Program-made: the position numbers and the translations under genes | The notes under the pieces: model-generated | What the model was told of the DNA's origin: nothing | Seen by the model: the letters and a program-made list of their open reading frames with translations, nothing else | Databases searched by the model: none | Shown here: piece by piece, positions 32,559 through 42,412 of the stretch | How the letters are laid out: each line of letters starts with the position of its first letter | How positions within the stretch are numbered: the stretch's first letter is position 1 | Source of the DNA: Macrosoma leucophasiata | Taxonomy: Eukaryota; Arthropoda; Insecta; Lepidoptera; Hedylidae | Length of the DNA stretch: 64,000 nucleotides | Assembly (NCBI GenBank): GCA_036365455.1 | Contig: JAWQUS010000009.1 | Location: 712,001-776,000 of the forward strand | Reading direction: 5' to 3'

Positions 32559-32810
32559 AAATGCCTCTGTGATTGAAGCAGGCTACTACTACTACGCTGG
32601 AGTCATGGGTTCGACTCCCGGGTCGGGAGCTATCAGATGTAACGGTTTTAATCCCGTAGTAAGTTTCCCAGTATCTTGGAGCTTGGTGATTTCCCCAGAG
32701 ATGTCAACAGGCTCGCCACCTGTAACATGGGCCAATGCGTAACCGGAAAATCATTGAATGCATGCGTTTACTTCTGCCTACTCCCTCGGAGATTACAGAC
32801 GTGAAGTTTC
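32559..32810 (+). mobile_element. Family B SINE, internally deleted
   Basis: aaatgcctctgtgattgaag, B-box gggttcgactcccgggtcg, to ttacagacgtgaagtttc; about 50 bp shorter than the others. Confidence 0.8.
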
Positions 32811-33137
32811 ATTATGGTGTTCTTTTGGTTACGGACTTCACAAACTATTTATTTTTGTCATCACTTAGTTATCCCGCTGCTGTTAGGGTTAGCAATTTAT
32901 TTTGTAAAAGCTATATGTAGCCTTGGGTACACAAATAATTTTCAGTACCACCGCATTCCAAATACATCGTTATGATGGTCTGATAAATTTTAGACTGTAC
33001 TGGGGTGTAGAAGTTTCGGCTTTAAACAGTGCCACTGTTTAAAAAATTGTCAAGCCCGTGCTTCTCTTGGTTTACGTGGATAACAAGAAACAAAAACTGT
33101 CGGTCTTTGCGTGTTTTAAGTCTGCCAGTGTGTTTTG
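32811..33137. other. No gene recognised
   Basis: Nothing supportable. Confidence 0.45.
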
Positions 33138-33214
33138 AGGCAGGGCTATATGTATTACACTTACACACAGAAAAGGGCTTCTGTGTGTATGTGTTAATAC
33201 ATATAACCCTGCCT
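33138..33214. repeat. 77-nt imperfect hairpin, miRNA-precursor-like
   Basis: Left arm aggcagggctatatgtatta (33138-33172) and right arm ending atacatataaccctgcct (33179-33214) pair over about 33 of 35 positions with a 6-nt loop (aagggc). The size and mismatch pattern look like a microRNA precursor, but a MITE-type inverted repeat is equally possible. Confidence 0.6.
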
Positions 33215-33440
33215 ACCTCACCTAGTGTGCATCCAACTTGAGGTCGTCGTCGCCGATCGATCAGGCTATTCTGGAAGCCGACGCTCATCCCACTTCGCTG
33301 TGTGGAAGCAATATATGCATACAATCGTCTTATATTTATTGTGACTTTCACTAAATACTTGTCCTTGTGAAATATTTTAAAGGACAAATGGAGATAATAA
33401 ATTTGACTTCAGGCTAGACCGCCGTCCTATGGTGATGGAG

Positions 33441-33783
33441 ATACTTGCCGCTAAATGGTAGTGTTCAGCACTATCGTGCTTCGGTCAGATTTCCGGCAAA
33501 AATGTATAACACCTTAGGCCTCAGGAGTGGTAACGCATCTGTATTTTGACCTTGGTCTTTGTGTGGATGTCTTTAGGCTGCAGTCATCAATTGACATCAA
33601 TGTGAACTGCATGCTTGTTTGCAACTTCCATAACATAAAAAAAATAACACCTTAGGCCTCAGGAGTGGTAACGCATCTGCCTTTTGACCTTGGTCTTTGT
33701 GTAAATGTCTATAGGCTGCAGTCATTCTTAACATAAATGTGAACTGCATGCTTGTTTGCCACTTCCATTACATTAAAAAAAAA
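33441..33783 (+). mobile_element. Family A copy followed by a second 3' half
   Basis: 33441-33644 lacks the head and has an internal deletion (cggtcag|atttccggc). 33645-33783 repeats only the last 135 bp (taacaccttaggcctcagga to cattacattaaaaaaaa), joined through the A-tail. The same tail-to-3'-half arrangement occurs at 49332-49799. Confidence 0.85.
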
Positions 33784-33796
33784 TACAATAAATTGT

Positions 33797-33920
33797 GAAT
33801 TTCGGTAGCTCAGTCGGTAAAGCGAATGAACTTGTAATCCTTGACTTGAACTGGTATCTAGTAATCCTTGGACTTGGACTCTCAACCACTGGGTCGCGAG
33901 TTCAAGTCCTGATTTAAGGC
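33797..33920 (+). mobile_element. tRNA-like SINE relic
   Basis: tttcggtagctcagtcggta, then aagcgaatgaacttgtaatc, an internal duplication (aatccttgacttg / aatccttggacttg), and gggtcgcgagttcaagtcct. The duplicated anticodon region rules out a functional tRNA. Confidence 0.55.
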
Positions 33921-34052
33921 CGGCCACACAAAACCGCGATGGCAGGCAATTCATTCGTGTGAGCTCGCAGATATTTGCGATGCGATGCGAATTCGCAGTT
34001 ACGTGTAATTTATTTTTTCTTTCCCTTCGTTTAAATACTGGTTTTACTGTCT

Positions 34053-34230
34053 ATTTTTTTTATGTATAGAAGTGGTAAACAAGCATACAGTTTACCTAAA
34101 TTTATGGTAAGCAATATAAACATCTACATGAGATAAGAGACTATCTCAGTCTCTTATCTCATGTAGATAAGAAATAAGAGACTCCTGAGGTCTAAGGTAT
34201 TATATCTCTGTGCCAGAAAATACAGGGCTG
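34053..34230 (-). mobile_element. Degraded family A with a new perfect hairpin
   Basis: tttttttatgtatagaagtg to ccagaaaatacagggctg. The middle is replaced by a 21-bp perfect inverted repeat (34122-34142 and 34148-34168; loop atctc) absent from all other copies. Confidence 0.65.
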
Positions 34231-34249
34231 TTTAATATAAAAAAATATT

Positions 34250-34425
34250 TGATTTGTGGAGGAATGGGTGGAAGTGTTCCTCCGGCGAAAAGGGAGGATC
34301 CTCCGACCAGGCGAGGTGGTAGCGCCTGGCGGGCCGCGGCCCAGCGGTTGACGTTGGGAAGTTGTATATATGCCAACTCTTGAGAAATCTTCGTATGTGC
34401 GATGTAATTTGACTGCACGCCATCG
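34250..34425 (+). repeat. Unclassified dispersed repeat (pair with 29000-29110)
   Basis: gatttgtggaggaatgggtg, then a GC-rich part (gcgcctggcgggccgcggcc), then gggaagttgtatatatgcca and gtatgtgcgatgtaat. Related to 29000-29110. Confidence 0.45.
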
Positions 34426-34710
34426 ACGATTGGCGCCTTAATGTAGTGGAAGCTACAGATTCATTTTGATTGATGGTTAGTTGTTAGCAACGTCATCATT
34501 CAGGATCTTATTAAAAAAAACATCAGTCATATAATTTGCTAGGAATTTATAATCGAATAAATCACTAACGTGGGTCTCTTATTTTTGTACGTGAAAAGTA
34601 ACTTTGAAGAGAGATGAGCCTTTGGAGAAGTCTACTCAAAATCAAGACAATAATTGAAAATATTCTTTATACAAGAAAATAATTACCATCAAGTTTCTGA
34701 AAAATCTTGA

Positions 34711-34852
34711 AGTCGCAAACAAGCATACTGTTCACATTAATGGTAAATGAATACTAAAGCCTATAAACATCTACAAAAAAACCAGAGTTGCCACTTCTGA
34801 AGTCTAGGTGGTTATACCTCTGTGCCAGAAATTACATAGCAATACAGTTCCA
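34711..34852 (-). mobile_element. Degraded family A
   Basis: gtcgcaaacaagcatactgt to gccagaaattacatagcaat; very old and lacks the head. Confidence 0.55.
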
Positions 34853-35344
34853 GTCCACATAATAATATGGTGTATAGTATCGATACGTTCATGGTCTCTG
34901 TGTCTTTTTGTTCAAGATCTCCCTATAACATACGCTCAGCAATAGGTACCATATGCGCGGGTTGTTAACGAAAAAAAAGGACCTACAAATTAGAATTTGA
35001 ACCCGTTTTTTTTCAACATTTTATTATAAGTCCCTACTGACCAAACTATTGATAACACCAAATGATCCATAAATTCTGTGCCGAAAATAATTTCAGACCC
35101 GATCCCAAACTTAATTGGCAGATTATGCGACGAAATAATTTGAGAGTTCACGAAATATCGTAAAATATTGCGTCGCAATGAGTTGCGAACTTTTTTATGA
35201 TCTAGACGATAAGGTTGGCCTCGGTGTTATGGAATTAGCGTTGAAATAGAGACGAGAATGATATTCGCTGTAACTGTATAAAATCACGTTATAGTACGTG
35301 ATCATAAATATATCCTATATATCTTTATCACAACACTTCACTCT

Positions 35345-35850
35345 GCAAGTGTTCAGGTAGGACTGGAAATGAACTCGTCAAAGACAAAATTTATGACCAA
35401 TAGTACCCAGATACCTGTGAAAGTAAATAATGTCCAGCTCGAATACGTAAATGAGTATATACACTTAAGGAAACATATCTCATTTGATAGTAAAAACAAC
35501 TACCTGGAAGTAGAACGTAGAATAAAGCTAACATGGAATAAATATTTGAATTTTAAATGAAGTATTTAAAACCGACCTCACAGTAGATTTGAAGAAAAAG
35601 GTCATGGACTCGAATCTCCTTCCATGCCTTACCTACGCATGTTAATATTGGAAATTTAGCCATCATGTTAAAAACAAAATGACTACATGTCAACGGGCAA
35701 TGGAACGTAGCATGTTAAACATAAAGAAACAACACAGAGTCCGTCATTCAAAATTTAGGAGTACATCCATAGTAATTGATGCGCTTACACATGCACGAAA
35801 ACCTAAATGGAAGTGGCAGGTCACGTCGCAAGATTTCAGAACGACATCTT
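35345..35850 (+). pseudogene. RTE-clade reverse transcriptase relic
   Basis: The frame at 35369 reads MNSSKTKFMTNSTQIPVKV, NEYIHLRKHIS and LEVERRIKLTWNKYLNF then stop. The next frame continues with VMDSNLLPCLTYAC and then CQRAMERSMLNIKKQHRV-like, ending ALTHARKPKWKWQVTSQD. This is the second half of the polymerase of RTE elements common in Lepidoptera (…SKTKVMTN … EYVDEYIYLG … QRAMERSMLN). Both ends are missing and there are several stops and shifts. Confidence 0.75.
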
Positions 35851-35865
35851 AACGATATTGTATAA

Positions 35866-36182
35866 TTTATTTTATTTAAAGAAAAATGGAAAGAAAGATT
35901 TGACTTCAGGCGAGACTCGAACTCGCGGCCTACTGGGAATCTAGTCCAGCCGCTCTTCCAAATGAGCTACTGAAGTCCTACCCGATTTGTCAAATCTTTC
36001 CTTCACATTTTATTGCATTGCTTCATGGTAGCAGCAGCGCCATCTATTGCCAACTATGCTAGTTAGGCAACCGATATAATAGACTTTGCAGTTTATTGAA
36101 TATCGTAAAGAAGTCGCTTTTACCCTTAACAATTGTTTTATATTATTTCGCATTAACACATGCTTGTGAAATAATATAAAAC
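35866..36182 (-). mobile_element. Family D element, shortened, with TSD
   Basis: Flanked by gatattgtataa (35854-35865) and gattttgtataa (36183-36194), a 12-bp TSD with one change. The tRNA-like unit is at 35902-35977. Its 5' end in sense carries the repeat block fused to a short inverted piece (gttttatattatttc ... gaaataatataaaac). Confidence 0.8.
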
Positions 36183-36221
36183 GATTTTGTATAAACTGCA
36201 AAATCTATCATATTGGTCAAT

Positions 36222-36400
36222 CAATATCAATGGATGTTGTTCACCGACCCTAAATCGGTAAAAAAAGGGAAGGAAAAATTTTACGCATCGGTGTGGGACT
36301 TCGGTAGCTTAGTGGTAAAGCGGCTGGACTGGTTATCCTGAGGTCGCAGGTTCAATTCCTGCCTGAAGTCAAATTTTTCTTTCCATTTTTTCTTAATTTC
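36222..36400 (+). mobile_element. Family D2 tRNA-like SINE, near full length
   Basis: Starts atcaatggatgttgttcacc, passes gaccctaaatcggt and cgcatcggtgtgggacttcg, tRNA-like unit 36297-36370, tail atttttctttccattttttc. Matches 59592-59775. Confidence 0.8.
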
Positions 36401-36693
36401 CAATGTTCACTCGCATGTGTTACTGCGTAAAATAATATATTTCAAGTATAAATGCATTTACCTCCACCAGTTACCACATTAAACACGTTTATAGGAAGAA
36501 AGCTGACCTAAGGGATATTTAAAGTGCCCCGTGTCCATGAATTATTCCATGTTAACTTAAATATTGACCTTTTCCCCGACTTCAAACGTAAAGGTCAGGT
36601 ATCTTTGCACTGCTCACAATCCGAGGTCAAGGAAAACCCTTCATCCCTGAAATGTGTTTGAATCAAATCAGCATCTAAATATGACAGGTCTTT
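36401..36693. other. No gene recognised
   Basis: Unassigned. Confidence 0.45.
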
Positions 36694-37136
36694 ACTTGTG
36701 GTAGAGATCCAATGACGGAACTCACGGGCGTAGGCACCACCGCATTACCTAATATACTTGCCGCTAAATGGTAGTGTTCAGCTCGTGTACCGGTCAGGTG
36801 GTAATGTACAGCCCTGTAATTTCCGGCAAAGAGCATAACACTTTAAATTCTAATTTTAATTTACTATTAATATATGTTTTTGCTTTTACTATATGTAATG
36901 GTTATTCACTCTTGGTAATTTATGATTTCTTGACGTTTTGAAAGTATCTGTAAAGATCTATTCGAAATAAAAATATTTTCTTTCTTTGTTAATACCTTAG
37001 GCCTTAGAAATGGTAACTAACGCATCTGTATTTTGACCTCTGGTCTTTGTGTTAGTGTATAAAGACTGCAGTTATAACTAAACATCAATGTGAACTGCAT
37101 GCTTGTTTGCCACTTTCATTACATAAAAAAAAAAAC
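36694..37136 (+). mobile_element. Family A copy split by a 146-bp insert
   Basis: 36694-36844 ends at gcataacacttt; the copy resumes at 36991 (aataccttaggccttag). The insert 36845-36990 is AT-rich and ends aataaaaatattttctttct, like a retroelement 3' end. The TSD is unclear. Confidence 0.7.
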
Positions 37137-37224
37137 ACAACTCAAATATTTCAAGAAAGTGATTCGTGTATTCTTGTGTCATCTCACACACGTCTTGCTA
37201 ATTTGTCATATTATTTTTAAAATC

Positions 37225-37320
37225 ATCGTCATCATCATTTCATCCGAAGGATGGCCACTGCTGGCCTTTTGTCTCCCCATAAGGGTAATATACCGTTATC
37301 ACCACGCTTAACATGTGGAA
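37225..37320 (-). repeat. LINE 3'-end scrap (family E-like)
   Basis: catcgtcatcatcatttcat, then ggatggccactgctggcctt and agggtaatataccgttatca. GAT-tail plus terminus in antisense, decayed. Confidence 0.45.
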
Positions 37321-37370
37321 GGGCGTTTGCAGTGGCGGTAGCTTCATCGCAAGACACTGCTGTCTGTTGC

Positions 37371-37410
37371 GTGTTTTTGACTGAAAGTAATTACTTTCAG
37401 TCAAAAACAC
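37371..37410. repeat. Perfect 40-bp palindrome, no spacer
   Basis: gtgtttttgactgaaagtaa is followed immediately by its exact reverse complement. No known element end or site was recognised around it. Confidence 0.9.
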
Positions 37411-37542
37411 TTATTGACTTGCCTCTTTGATATTTAAATAACATAAACAGTTTACACCGTTTGGGTCATAAACTAAATCTAAATCCGTGTGGCAAAGTTT
37501 GCAATACATACACGTAATGTCGGATCTGCTTAACTGACTTCT

Positions 37543-37834
37543 TACTGCTCGTAGAGCTCCAGTGACGGAACTCGCGGGCGTAGGCACCACCGCACTACCT
37601 AATTTACTTGCCGCTAAATGGTAGTGTTCAGCACTATCATATCGTGTTCCGGTCAGGTGGTAATGTACGGCCCTGTAATTTACGACTCAGAGGCGTAACA
37701 CCTTAGGCCTCAGGAGTGGTAACGCATCTGCATTTTGACCTTGGTTTTTGGGTGGGTGTCTATAGGCTGCAGTCATCACTTAACATCAATGTGAACTGCA
37801 TGCTTGTTTGCCACTTCCATTACTTAAAAAAAAA
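37543..37834 (+). mobile_element. Family A copy, full length
   Basis: actgctcgtagagctccagt to ccattacttaaaaaaaaa. Confidence 0.88.
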
Positions 37835-38167
37835 CTTATATTATGGTCGGACTTTTTACAGGTAGATAGAAAAAGTCCTACTTTGCCAAGGTTAGTCAGA
37901 TGTTAATCAAATAGTGCAAATAATATTCGGAGGAGTCGTCAAGGGTCCTCAAAATTGGATTACATAGACGAAAAAGATGATACATCCAAAAATAACGGGA
38001 ATTTCATTTATAGGGTTCAAGCTCGTATGAATGTGTAAAGATAAATTTATTTTGAACTCTGGTTTTCGTGTAAGTGTACATAGAGTGCATTAGTTACTTA
38101 CTGTCCATGTAAACACCATGGTTCCTAGACACTTTAATAAAAATCTTAATAGTTAAATTACGTATAT
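37835..38167. other. No gene recognised
   Basis: Contains a degraded 3' family A scrap near 38050-38140; otherwise nothing. Confidence 0.45.
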
Positions 38168-38485
38168 TCACGCCATATCCCTAACGGGGTAGGCAGATAG
38201 TGGGGAGCGCCAGATATCCCGATCCTGACACATGTGCCGTGCTTCTTTTACATTCATCATACTCTTCATACAAGCACACCGATTTCTAACACTTTTAACC
38301 TTACCCTCAGACAGTACTCGACCTATTTGTTCATTGCAGGCCAGTCCTGGGCCTCTGCAATCATCCACGTTCGCATTGTATATCTGTTTAGTTATTCGCT
38401 CATTTGACATTATTTCTATATGCCCAAACCATCGGAGTATCTGAGCAATTATAAATTGACAAAAAATATTCCAAGGGTCCACCAA
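38168..38485 (-). pseudogene. RTE-like LINE reverse transcriptase C-terminus
   Basis: An open frame of 105 residues: AQILRWFGHIEIMSNERITK, QIYNANVDDCRGPG, GRVLSEGKVKSVRNRCACMK, ending QDRDIWRSPLSAYPVRDMA-stop. The RWFGHIERMSNERITKQIY motif is the usual C-terminal segment after the RT domain in this kind of moth LINE. 5'-truncated. The 3' end (ctaccccgttagggatatgg, then cgtgaatat) closely resembles the end of SINE family B. It is the least damaged copy of this tail in the window. Confidence 0.75.
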
Positions 38486-38500
38486 TGTGTAAAATTTATA

Positions 38501-39641
38501 TTAGTGACACCCATTATCTATTATCATTATCGATATAGGGTGGAACCAAAAGTTCGAAGCCCGACCAAGAAAATGAAAGAAAAGTGGTTGGTATTTTTCG
38601 ACATAGTCTCCATCTAGCTCAACACACTTCTTCCACCTGAACTGCAACGTGTTTATCCCCTCGAAAAAAAAAGATTCCGGAAGGTCGGCGAAATACTCGT
38701 TTACTGCGACTATCACCTCATCTTTGGTCGAAAATTTCGAGCCACCCAAATGTTTTTTTTAAATTTGGAAATAAATGATAATCTGAGGGGGCTAAATCCA
38801 GCGAATAAGGCGGGTGGGACACCAATTCGTAGCCACAATCATGGATTACAGACATTGTTTCAACCGAAGTGTGAACACGTGCATTGTCTTGATGGAACAA
38901 AACTTTCTTACGCAACATTCCCGGCCTTTTTTCTTTTATTTCTTCTCGTAGTCTTCGTAAAAGGTTACAATAATAACTAGAATTAATAGTTTGACCTTTC
39001 CGTAAATAATCTACAAAAATAATGCCCTTCGCATCCCATAAAACAGAAGCCATGACTTTGTTAGTCGACAAAACGACTTTAGCCTTTTTCGGTGTAGGTG
39101 AGTCAGATTTTTTCCACTGTTTGGATTGTTGCTTTGATTCAGAAATATGGTGGTGAACTTAGCTTTCATGCATGGTAACAAATCTAGACAAAAAGTCCTC
39201 GGGATCAGTCTCAAAAAGTTCCAAACAGTCTCGCGAAATTGTGAATCGAACTCGTTTTTGTTCAGCTGAAAGCAACCTCGGGACCCAGCGAGTAGAAACC
39301 TTATGGAATCCCAATTCTTTCGTTATTATGTGTTGCACCCGGCCATAACTAATGTCTGTTGTCTCAGCTATCTTACCGATGGTCAAACGTCGATCACCCA
39401 GTACGAGATCACAAATTTTATCGATGTTTTCTTTCGTGGTAGAGGTTGTAGGCCGTCCACTCCTAGGATCATCTTCAATGCTCTCACGACCGCGCTTAAA
39501 CTCAGCTACCCACTTCTTGACACTGGAATACGATGGAACAGACTCCCCCAAAGTGCCCACCATATCTTGATGGATGTCTTTTGGTGACAGGCCTTTTTTA
39601 TTGAGGTACTTAATGACTGCACGATGTTCAATTTTCTCCAT
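38501..39641 (-). pseudogene. mariner transposase, DD34D, broken
   Basis: Starts at 39641 ([20 protein letters not shown]). Residues 1-110 form the two helix-turn-helix DNA-binding region, with [20 protein letters not shown] and [15 protein letters not shown]. The catalytic triad should be three aspartates. The first, in the TMDE motif at residue 158, is histidine here (codon 39168-39170), and a stop follows three codons later at 39159. The second (HQDNA, residue 252) and third (SDYHLFP, residue 287) remain with 34 residues between, the mariner DD34D spacing. A frameshift occurs in the run of eight T at 38753-38760, after which the last 80 residues (GGSKFSTKDEVIVAV…) continue in another frame. 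It cannot make an active enzyme. Confidence 0.9.
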
Positions 39642-39822
39642 TATTGAAAATCGCGTCAGAATGCTTCAAACAAATAATCACAGAAAATGTATATTGTGCA
39701 GTATCGGAATGAATCTGCGCACAATAAATCAATAGAAGACATACTAACAAATGACGGTAAATTTAAAAAGATGTCATGTCTCCTTGTAGTTTGGGCCACG
39801 AACTTTTGGATCCACCCTCGTA
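38534..39822 (-). mobile_element. mariner transposon, inactive
   Basis: Terminal inverted repeats: agggtggaaccaaaagttcg at the left and, in reverse complement, agggtggatccaaaagttcg at the right. TA lies next to the ends, as mariner requires. Length is about 1.29 kb, normal for the family. The single gene runs leftwards and is broken (see 38501-39641). The element sits about 50 bp from the LINE relic at 38168-38485. Confidence 0.88.
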
Positions 39823-40342
39823 TTCAATCTTGTTCGACACACTTTTGATCACGCATGGACGTAGAAGCTGTAATATAATTACCATGCAAATCCGAACCAG
39901 TATCGATGCAAATGCGTGTGTAACAGCTATGAGATAACGAGGGCGTTGCTTGTCACACTGAGCTTTTCTCTAGTTTGTAAAACCTGCCTTTGAGTTTAAA
40001 AAGTATCATTCTTCGTAATGTATCTATTAATGTTTTTTTAAATTGGGTATATAACTATGCCTCCATATGCGTAAAGAATAACAAAATCAATTCACAAGCA
40101 CATTTCCCTTGGAGTGTAGGTAGAAAGGTAGACAGGTATTTAAATATTTAAAATTTTATGTTTAATTTTCTACTCTGCGTACCACTTCGGGGATTACATG
40201 CGTGAAGTTATGTTTTTTTTATGAACCGTAAAACGTTTTTGGGTAGTTTGAATATTACTTATGTATTTATACTTGCTCTTTACAGTCTTCCCTCCATGTT
40301 CAAAGAGCATTTGTCCTATTTGGTTAAAGCTAGACCGTCTTA
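39823..40342. other. Mostly unassigned; family B scrap
   Basis: 40170-40212 keeps the very 3' end of B (ccacttcggggattacatgc, gtgaagttatg). Nothing else. Confidence 0.5.
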
Positions 40343-40612
40343 TTTTTTTTTATGTAATGGAAGTGGCAAACAAGCTTGCAGTTCACATTGATGTTAAGTG
40401 ATGTCTGCAGCCTATAAACACCCACAAAAAGACCAAGGTCAAAATGCAGATGCGTTACCACTCCTGAGGCCTAAGGTGTTATGCCTCTGAGCCTATTACC
40501 ACCTGACCGAAACACGATAGTGCTGAACACTACCATTTAGCGGCAAGTATATTAGGTAATGCGGTGGTGCCTACACCCGCGAGCTCCGTCACTAGAGCTC
40601 TACCACCAGTAA
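40343..40612 (-). mobile_element. Family A copy, short internal deletion
   Basis: tttttttttatgtaatggaa to ctctaccaccagt; about 15 bp around the ccggaaattacagggccg region are missing. Confidence 0.88.
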
Positions 40613-40754
40613 AAAAAAAACCTATTTAACCATCTATATTCAAATTGTGTATCTGTTTTTCCATTCGCTTATTTGATTAGATTAAGTTAATTTATGTGAC
40701 TTGCCGCTAAATGCTAGTGTTCAACACTATCGTGATTTGGCTAGAATATCTTAG

Positions 40755-41168
40755 AGCTCCTGCACACGAGGCCGCCACCGCGCCGTTGCCGCACCGCCAC
40801 CGCGCTCTTTCCCTTCCCTGTCCGTTTGACTCGACTATTCCATTACCGGGCACGTACGAAAGGTAGAAGTTAAAAAGTTACGCACTCGCATCTTCATACG
40901 CGGCCGGCAATGGAACAGCTACATCAAACAGACAGGGAGGGGAAAGTCCGCGGCGGCGGCGCGATGGCGGCGCGGTTGCGGCGCGGTACCGGTGCGGCGA
41001 CGGCCCTTGCGCGGCGCGTATCTACAGCGCCACTGTGCGGATCTACAGCGCCACTGTGCGGATCTACAGCGCCACTGCGCGGATCTACATCGCCACTGCG
41101 CGGATCTACAGTGCCACTGCGCCGATCTACAGCGCCGCTGCGCGGCGGCGGCTCCGTGTGCAGGAGCG
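40755..41168. mobile_element. 414-bp GC-rich TIR element in family A
   Basis: Ends agctcctgcacacgaggccg and, in reverse complement, cgctcctgcacacggagccg form ~26-bp imperfect inverted repeats. Flanked by a 5-bp TSD, cttag (40750-40754, 41169-41173), which lies once in the family A consensus. The interior is very GC-rich and carries a 21-bp tandem array. The open frames on both strands are by-products of the array. Superfamily not assigned. Confidence 0.8.
41016..41143. repeat. Six 21-bp tandem repeats
   Basis: The unit gcggatctacagcgccactg plus one base repeats at 41020, 41041, 41062, 41083, 41104 and 41125 (positions of atctac). It gives a 7-residue periodic peptide in every frame, which is not evidence for a protein. 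Confidence 0.95.
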
Positions 41169-41494
41169 CTTAGGCTTTGGGAATGGCAACATTGCAATCT
41201 CTGGCTTCTTGTAGATGTTTATAGATTACAGTACTACTGACCATAAATGTAAACTGTATATTGGTTTACCACTTCAACACATACGAAAAGTAATTGGTGA
41301 AATTTCTTAACTCCAAGTTACATAGTATGCGTATCATGTGTATGTAAAAATTATATTATAATAAAAAAAGCATTTTTAAACTATATCTTTTCAACATCTA
41401 TTTATGTAAACAAGATCACAAAATTCAAGCCTAACATTCAAAACAAGTCCATTGAAGACGAAAGTCAGAAACCTTAAACCGCTATCCGGATAGA

Positions 41495-41590
41495 AATCTA
41501 CGTGTACGAGACAATCGATCAGGCTGCTACTTTGCATCGCGACCCGTTCACTTCACTCGGAATGCTCGACAAGAATTTACAATTTTATTT
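41495..41590 (+). repeat. Unclassified repeat shared with 46447-46530
   Basis: acgagacaatcgatcaggct, gctactttgcatcg and ttcactcggaatgctcgaca occur again, with few changes, at 46447-46530; a scrap (cgatcgatcaggctattctg) lies at 33254. Family unknown. Confidence 0.6.
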
Positions 41591-41591
41591 A

Positions 41592-41823
41592 ACCTCTCTG
41601 GAATCGAGTAGTACAAATCAATGTGTTACGAATGCGGTTTATATTGGTGGCATATATTAACTTTCATTCGGTCTCCTTACGGAGTTGGCAGAAAACGGGA
41701 AGTAATAAATATTTCTGGCGTAATAAATATTGCATCTCCCTAATTCAGTACAAAAAATAAGAATTCACAATTCAGATGACGTAATAACAGGATTTTAACG
41801 TCATTATTGGTGCACCTTTACAG
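41592..41823. other. No gene recognised
   Basis: Unassigned. Confidence 0.4.
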
Positions 41824-42080
41824 CTTTTTTTTTTATGTAATGTAAGTGGCAAACAAGCATGCAGTTCACATTGATGTTAAGTGATGACTGCAGCCTATAG
41901 ACACCTACATGAAGACCAAGGCCAAAATGCAGATGCGTTACCACTCCTGAGGCCTAAGGTGTTATGCCTCTGTGTCGGAAATTACAGGGCCGTACATTAC
42001 CACCTGACCGGAACACGATACTGCTGAACACTACCATTTAGCGGCAAGTAAATTAGGTAATGCGGTGGTGCCTACGCCCT
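41824..42080 (-). mobile_element. Family A lacking its head
   Basis: ttttttttttatgtaatgta to gcggtggtgcctacgccct; the last 35 bp of the head side are gone. Confidence 0.88.
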
Positions 42081-42137
42081 TTGTAGCAGGCTTACGCTCG
42101 TAGAAGAACATAGGCATATTGAAAACAGGTATGTATG

Positions 42138-42402
42138 TATCTTCACGCCAGGTCCCTAACGGGGTAGGCAGAGAGTGTAGAGCGCCAGATATCCCGGTCC
42201 TGTCAAACCTCTCGTGCCTCGTCTACCTCCATCATTCTCTTCATACATGCACGCTCATTCCTAAGACTTTTTAACCCACCATCAGACAGAACTCGACCTA
42301 ATTGGTCATGGTAGGTCAGTCTTGGTCTTCCTGGGCCTCTGCAACCATCCACATTCGCATTGTATATCTGTTTAGTAATTTGCTCATTCGACATTCTTTC
42401 TA
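42138..42402 (-). pseudogene. RTE-like LINE polymerase end
   Basis: Antisense reads ERMSNEQITKQIYNANVDGC, RGPGRPRLTYHDQLGRVLSD and RACMKRMMEVDEAREV, then a frameshift before the DIWRSTLSAYP-like end. Nearly the same as 38168-38485. It stops at 42402 against a second, oppositely oriented retroelement. Confidence 0.75.
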
Positions 42403-42412
42403 ATTTAAAGTA

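Larger units (their letters stand above)
40699..41291 (+). mobile_element. Old family A copy split by a GC-rich element
   Basis: 40699-40754 (acttgccgctaaatgctagt to atatcttag) and 41169-41291 (cttaggctttgggaatggca to caacacatacgaaaag) are consecutive parts of A. Confidence 0.75.

Noticed and set aside
32443..32742. 99-residue plus-strand open frame
   Set aside because: It spans the body of a family G SINE and the head of a family B SINE.
33022..33387. 121-residue open frame on the minus strand
   Set aside because: It runs through the 33138-33214 hairpin and is overlapped by an open frame on the other strand. There is no motif and no splice context; it is a by-product of low-complexity inverted sequence.
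41016..41143. CRISPR-like direct repeats
   Set aside because: The units are contiguous without spacers and the genome is eukaryotic.
40910..41240. Proline/serine- or cysteine-rich repeat proteins on both strands
   Set aside because: All three frames simply translate the 21-bp tandem array inside a TIR element.
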